Source: Gammaproteobacteria bacterium (GTDB lineage Bacteria; Pseudomonadota; Gammaproteobacteria; Eutrophobiales; Eutrophobiaceae). Taken from it: 16,436 nucleotides of DNA. The notes below the pieces were generated by a model. That model was not told the DNA's origin, did no database searches, and worked only from the letters and a program-made list of their open reading frames with translations. The stretch is taken from assembly GCA_003645215.1 (NCBI GenBank), contig QNEM01000018.1, positions 1 through 16,436 of the forward strand, in the 5' to 3' direction. How positions within the stretch are numbered: the first letter of the stretch is position 1; each line of letters opens with the position of its first letter. Shown here one piece after another: positions 14,122 through 16,436 of the stretch. The translations under genes were made by a program, and so were the position numbers.

Positions 14122-14514
14122 ATGCGACATCGTAAAAGTGGAAGACAACTAAATCGCAATAGTTCACACCGTAAGGCTATGTTCAGAAACATGGCGGTGT
14201 CACTGATGCAACATGAAATAATCAGGACAACCTTGCCAAAAGCAAAGGAACTACGCCGCGTTGCGGAACCATTGATTACCATGGCAAAGACTGATTCTGT
14301 GGCTAAGCGGCGTTTGGCTTTCTCGCGCCTGCGTGACAGAAGTGTTGTGACTAAATTATTCAATGAACTAGGTCCCAGATATAAAGAACGTCCAGGTGGT
14401 TATCTACGCATTTTGAAGTGCGGTTTTCGCCCAGGCGATAAGGCACCAATGGCGATTGTAGAACTGATGGGCAGGCCTGCTGCTGAATCTGAGGCTGTCG
14501 CTGAAGAAGCATAG
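14122..14514 (+). CDS. rplQ: 50S ribosomal protein L17
   Basis: L17 is a 50S protein near the exit side of the tunnel. The product is 130 residues (E. coli 127). It begins with the near-invariant MRHRKSGRQLNRNSSHRKAM, continues with IIRTTLPKAKELRRVAEPLIT and LFNELGPRYKERPGGY, and has RILKCGFRPGDKAPMA near the end. An acidic, Ala/Glu-rich tail follows (ESEAVAEEA). The ATG follows the rpoA stop with no gap, so the two are probably coupled. It is the last gene before the strong terminator. Confidence 0.99.
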   Translation: MRHRKSGRQLNRNSSHRKAMFRNMAVSLMQHEIIRTTLPKAKELRRVAEPLITMAKTDSVAKRRLAFSRLRDRSVVTKLFNELGPRYKERPGGYLRILKCGFRPGDKAPMAIVELMGRPAAESEAVAEEA

Positions 14515-14538
14515 AAAAATCAGCTATAGAACTTTGAC

Positions 14539-14566
14539 AAAACCGGGCAATGCCCGGTTTTAGTTT
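14539..14566 (+). terminator. Rho-independent terminator after rplQ
   Basis: A perfect 10-bp stem (AAAACCGGGC, 14539-14548, with GCCCGGTTTT, 14552-14561) encloses a 3-base AAT loop. The right arm ends in TTTT and is followed by AGTTT. It lies 24 bases after the rplQ stop and is the only strong intrinsic terminator I see, so it should end the whole ribosomal-protein transcript. The A-rich left arm could also let it work on the minus strand. Confidence 0.93.
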
Positions 14567-14643
14567 ATATGGGCAAAGGAAAACCAGCAGGATACAGGTG
14601 AGTACTAGGTATTATTGCCAGTCATGTGTAACAATTCAATAAT

Positions 14644-16092
14644 ATGAAATCACTGCATACTCTATTATCTGTAATTCTTGGGACATTGATTCTTACTGTA
14701 AGTATCAGCACAGAAAGCGCGGGACTGAATGATCTCCCCAGGACAGTCCAGAGTATCTTCAAAAACTACAAATTGCCTGAAGATTCCCTGAGTTTGTACA
14801 TCAAGGAGATAGATGCACAACAGCCCCAGCTTGTAATGAATGCTGATACACCACGTAACCCTGCATCCAGCATCAAATTAATAACTACTTTCGCCGCCCT
14901 TGATCTTCTTGGTCCAACATACACCTGGCAGACCAATTTTTATATTGATGGAACGCTTGTTGACGGCACACTGGATGGAAATTTAATCATGCAGGGTGGG
15001 GGTGACCCGTTTCTGGTCAGAGAAGCCTTTTGGCATATTTTATTCACCTTACAGGCGAAAGGCTTGAAACACATCAAAGGTGATTTCCTGATTGATGATG
15101 GAGTCTTCGAAGACGAAACCGGTTCTCAGGGAGACTTCGATAAAAAACCCTATCGGGCATATAACGTGTTCCCGGATGCTGCATTGGTGAATTTTCAGGC
15201 ACATCAATTTAATTTTGTACCACAAAAAAATGGTTTGCATATCTATGCTGATCCTCCTGCAGCAACGATGAAGATAAACAACAAAGTGAAATTAACCAAA
15301 GGTAGATGCAGGGGCAAGCACCGACATCTCAAACATAATATCGCCAGACAAGGTCAGGAGACGATTGTCACATTTTCAGGAAATTATCCAAGCTCCTGTG
15401 GTCACCAACATCTATTGCGTACCATGATCCCGAATGACGAATACGTCTATGGGGTATTTAAATCTCTATGGGAAGATATGGGTGGGACAATAACAGGGAA
15501 AGTCGGGAAGACAAGAATCAATGGTGAAAAACCATTCTATGTGGCGACATCCAGACCGCTGACTGAAATCATTACCTACATCAACAAATACAGTAACAAT
15601 GTGATGGCACGTCAGTTATTACTTACGATTGGCAAGGAGAAACTGGAGTCTGTAGACAGGGATGGCAAGGGTAGCAAGGTACTTGGGCGACAAGCAGTAC
15701 AGGAATGGTTGATCTCTATAGGCATACCGGCACCGGAACTGGTTCTGGATAATGGTTCAGGTTTATCACGCAAGGCGAGGGTCTCTGCGACAACCATGGG
15801 TAAGTTACTGGAACATGCATATCATAGTCCGTATCAGCCAGAGTTTATGGCATCACTGCCTATGCTGGGGATCGATGGTACTTTGCGTAAACGCTTGAAA
15901 GGAGTTGTTCCTGCAGGTCAGATAAGAATGAAGACAGGTTTGATCAATGGCGTCAGGGCGATGGCGGGTTATGTACGGAGTCGAAGTAACAAGAATTATG
16001 TTGTTGTCTCGCTGCAGAATAATCCTGGTATTCAGAATGGGATAGGCACGCAGGTGCAGGATGAGATTTTGAAGTGGTTGTATAAGCAGTAG
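14644..16092 (+). CDS. dacB: D-alanyl-D-alanine carboxypeptidase/endopeptidase, PBP4 (peptidase S13) family
   Basis: This family trims or opens peptidoglycan cross-links in the periplasm by an active-site serine that also binds beta-lactams. The product is 482 residues (E. coli PBP4 477). The N-terminus looks like a Sec signal peptide: Lys2, a hydrophobic stretch from about 7 to 22, and possible cleavage after ESA or SAG near residue 26. All three motifs are present: SSIK at 75-78 (SxxK, within NPASSIKL), SNN at 317-319 (SxN) and KTG at 430-432. The family segment DNGSGLSR is at 369-376. The SxxK to SxN distance, about 240 residues, fits the inserted domains of PBP4. Cys222 and Cys252 could pair. 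The start lacks a clear Shine-Dalgarno sequence but is supported by the signal peptide. It sits behind the rplQ terminator, so it is probably transcribed separately, though no firm promoter is visible. Confidence 0.93.
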   Translation: MKSLHTLLSVILGTLILTVSISTESAGLNDLPRTVQSIFKNYKLPEDSLSLYIKEIDAQQPQLVMNADTPRNPASSIKLITTFAALDLLGPTYTWQTNFYIDGTLVDGTLDGNLIMQGGGDPFLVREAFWHILFTLQAKGLKHIKGDFLIDDGVFEDETGSQGDFDKKPYRAYNVFPDAALVNFQAHQFNFVPQKNGLHIYADPPAATMKINNKVKLTKGRCRGKHRHLKHNIARQGQETIVTFSGNYPSSCGHQHLLRTMIPNDEYVYGVFKSLWEDMGGTITGKVGKTRINGEKPFYVATSRPLTEIITYINKYSNNVMARQLLLTIGKEKLESVDRDGKGSKVLGRQAVQEWLISIGIPAPELVLDNGSGLSRKARVSATTMGKLLEHAYHSPYQPEFMASLPMLGIDGTLRKRLKGVVPAGQIRMKTGLINGVRAMAGYVRSRSNKNYVVVSLQNNPGIQNGIGTQVQDEILKWLYKQ

Positions 16093-16101
16093 GGTTCTAT
16101 C

Positions 16102-16129
16102 GTCATACCGGCCTTGAGCCGGTATCCAG
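16102..16129. repeat. GTCAT-type palindromic unit 1
   Basis: GTCATACCGGC, a 5-base CTTGA loop, then GCCGGTATCCAG. The stem ATACCGGC (16105-16112) pairs with GCCGGTAT (16118-16125), 8 bp. It resembles in form the GTCATTCCGGC...GCCGGAATCCAG palindromes scattered between genes in many proteobacteria; that likeness is from memory, not a search. Confidence 0.65.
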
Positions 16130-16138
16130 TAAACAATT

Positions 16139-16165
16139 GTCATTCCGAACGCATGTGAGGAATCT
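16139..16165. repeat. GTCAT-type palindromic unit 2
   Basis: GTCATTCCGAACG, then CATGTGAGGAATC. ATTCC (16142-16146) pairs with GGAAT (16159-16163). The outline GTCATwCCG...GGwATC repeats unit 1, 37 bases downstream, suggesting two members of one class of dispersed repeat. Confidence 0.55.
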
Positions 16166-16202
16166 TATCTTTGATTAAGAGATGTTTCGCCTTGGACGGC
16201 GA

Positions 16203-16239
16203 GATACTTCTTTTTTGCTTGTCCAAAAAATGAAGTATC
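16203..16239. repeat. Long bulged hairpin
   Basis: The left arm GATACTTCTTTTTTG (16203-16217) pairs with the right arm CAAAAAATGAAGTATC (16224-16239), leaving one bulged T at 16231 and a 6-base CTTGTC loop. This is 15 base pairs in all. Outer segments CTTGG (16191-16195) and CCAAG (16239-16243) are also complementary. A competing small hairpin TCGCC/GGCGA lies at 16187-16202. Confidence 0.75.
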
Positions 16240-16264
16240 CAAGAAAAAAAGACACCCCGATATC

Positions 16265-16292
16265 GTATCCCCAAAAAATGACTTGGGGATAC
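16265..16292. repeat. Perfect 10-bp hairpin
   Basis: GTATCCCCAA (16265-16274), an 8-base loop AAAATGAC, and TTGGGGATAC (16283-16292) form a perfect inverted repeat. No run of T follows on either strand. The 11-mer CCAAAAAATGA at 16271-16281 also occurs at 16223-16233 in the preceding hairpin. Confidence 0.75.
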
Positions 16293-16303
16293 CCTCACAG
16301 ATT

Positions 16304-16434
16304 CATGATTTTTAAGGCCGCGTAAACAAGACTCCTCGACTCTGTCTCCTGATTCGTTCTACCTCCTGCATCCATGCAGTCGTGTCTTGGTCACGCTCAT
16401 TTGAACGTCCTGTTCAAATGCCCTTAAAATCATG
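16304..16434. repeat. About 130-base segment bounded by an imperfect inverted repeat
   Basis: CATGATTTTTAAGG (16304-16317) is the inverse of CCTTAAAATCATG (16422-16434) apart from one extra T. Inside are a perfect hairpin (16398-16420), a palindromic CTGCA/TGCAG pair (16366-16379) and three CTCCT motifs (16332, 16346, 16363). This is the form of a small non-coding mobile or intergenic repeat, or of a structured RNA. The window ends two bases beyond the right arm. Confidence 0.55.
16398..16420. repeat. Perfect 9-bp hairpin inside the terminal segment
   Basis: CATTTGAAC (16398-16406), loop GTCCT (16407-16411), GTTCAAATG (16412-16420). It abuts the right arm of the surrounding inverted repeat. 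Confidence 0.75.
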
Positions 16435-16436
16435 CA

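Larger units (their letters stand above)
16093..16436. other. Intergenic region rich in inverted repeats, no convincing gene
   Basis: These 344 bases follow dacB and reach the window edge. Short frames exist, but none has a credible ribosome-binding site or family match. The stretch is instead filled with palindromes and hairpins, listed separately. No hairpin is followed by a run of T on the + strand, so none is a standard terminator for dacB. Confidence 0.75.

Noticed and set aside
16105..16125. Terminator of dacB
   Set aside because: The 8-bp stem is followed by CCAGTAAACAATT, not a run of T, so it looks like a dispersed palindrome rather than an intrinsic terminator.
15853..16143. 96-codon minus-strand frame over the dacB end
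   Set aside because: It lies antisense to the conserved C-terminal part of DacB and its translation resembles no protein I know; it is a shadow frame.
1..16436. tRNA genes, rRNA genes, CRISPR arrays, transposase genes or phage genes
   Set aside because: None was seen. The repeats at the right end are too few and too varied for a CRISPR array, and no recombinase or transposase frame is present.

Overview
The window is a ribosomal-protein super-operon of a gammaproteobacterium-like organism, followed by a cell-wall peptidase gene and a repeat-rich intergenic stretch. The gene order is the conserved str (end) - S10 - spc - alpha order, and the proteins align closely by eye with remembered Escherichia coli sequences. 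Other gammaproteobacterial signs are the 101-residue non-zinc S14, rpmJ after secY, and an RNA polymerase alpha C-terminal domain nearly identical to that of E. coli. It is not enterobacterial in layout: tuf runs straight into rpsJ with only 5 bases between them, with no bfd/bfr genes and no room for an S10 leader. Base composition looks moderate, slightly AT-rich; I did not compute it. I cannot name a genus.

Layout. Bases 1-1017 hold the 3' part of tuf (EF-Tu), cut by the window edge. Bases 1023-6015 are the S10 block: rpsJ, rplC, rplD, rplW, rplB, rpsS, rplV, rpsC, rplP, rpmC, rpsQ. Bases 6066-11594 are the spc block: rplN, rplX, rplE, rpsN, rpsH, rplF, rplR, rpsE, rpmD, rplO, secY, rpmJ. 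Bases 11641-14514 are the alpha block: rpsM, rpsK, rpsD, rpoA, rplQ. All genes are on the + strand, with gaps of at most 55 bases and several stop/start overlaps. The only strong intrinsic terminator I see (14539-14566) follows rplQ, so tuf to rplQ could be one long transcript. The products build the ribosome, deliver aminoacyl-tRNA, form the SecY translocation channel and supply the RNA polymerase alpha subunit.

After the terminator, bases 14644-16092 encode a secreted PBP4-type D-Ala-D-Ala carboxypeptidase/endopeptidase (dacB-like) with all three active-site motifs. Bases 16093-16436 hold no convincing gene. They are packed with inverted repeats: two GTCAT-type palindromes, a long bulged hairpin, a perfect 10-bp hairpin, and a roughly 130-base segment bounded by an imperfect 13-14 bp inverted repeat that runs to the window edge.

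The coding part is ordinary. The points worth a second look are the missing leader regions where E. coli has its L4- and S4-responsive RNA elements, a 15-codon reading frame exactly filling the rpsQ-rplN gap, and the structured DNA at the right end. I see no new defence or mobile system.
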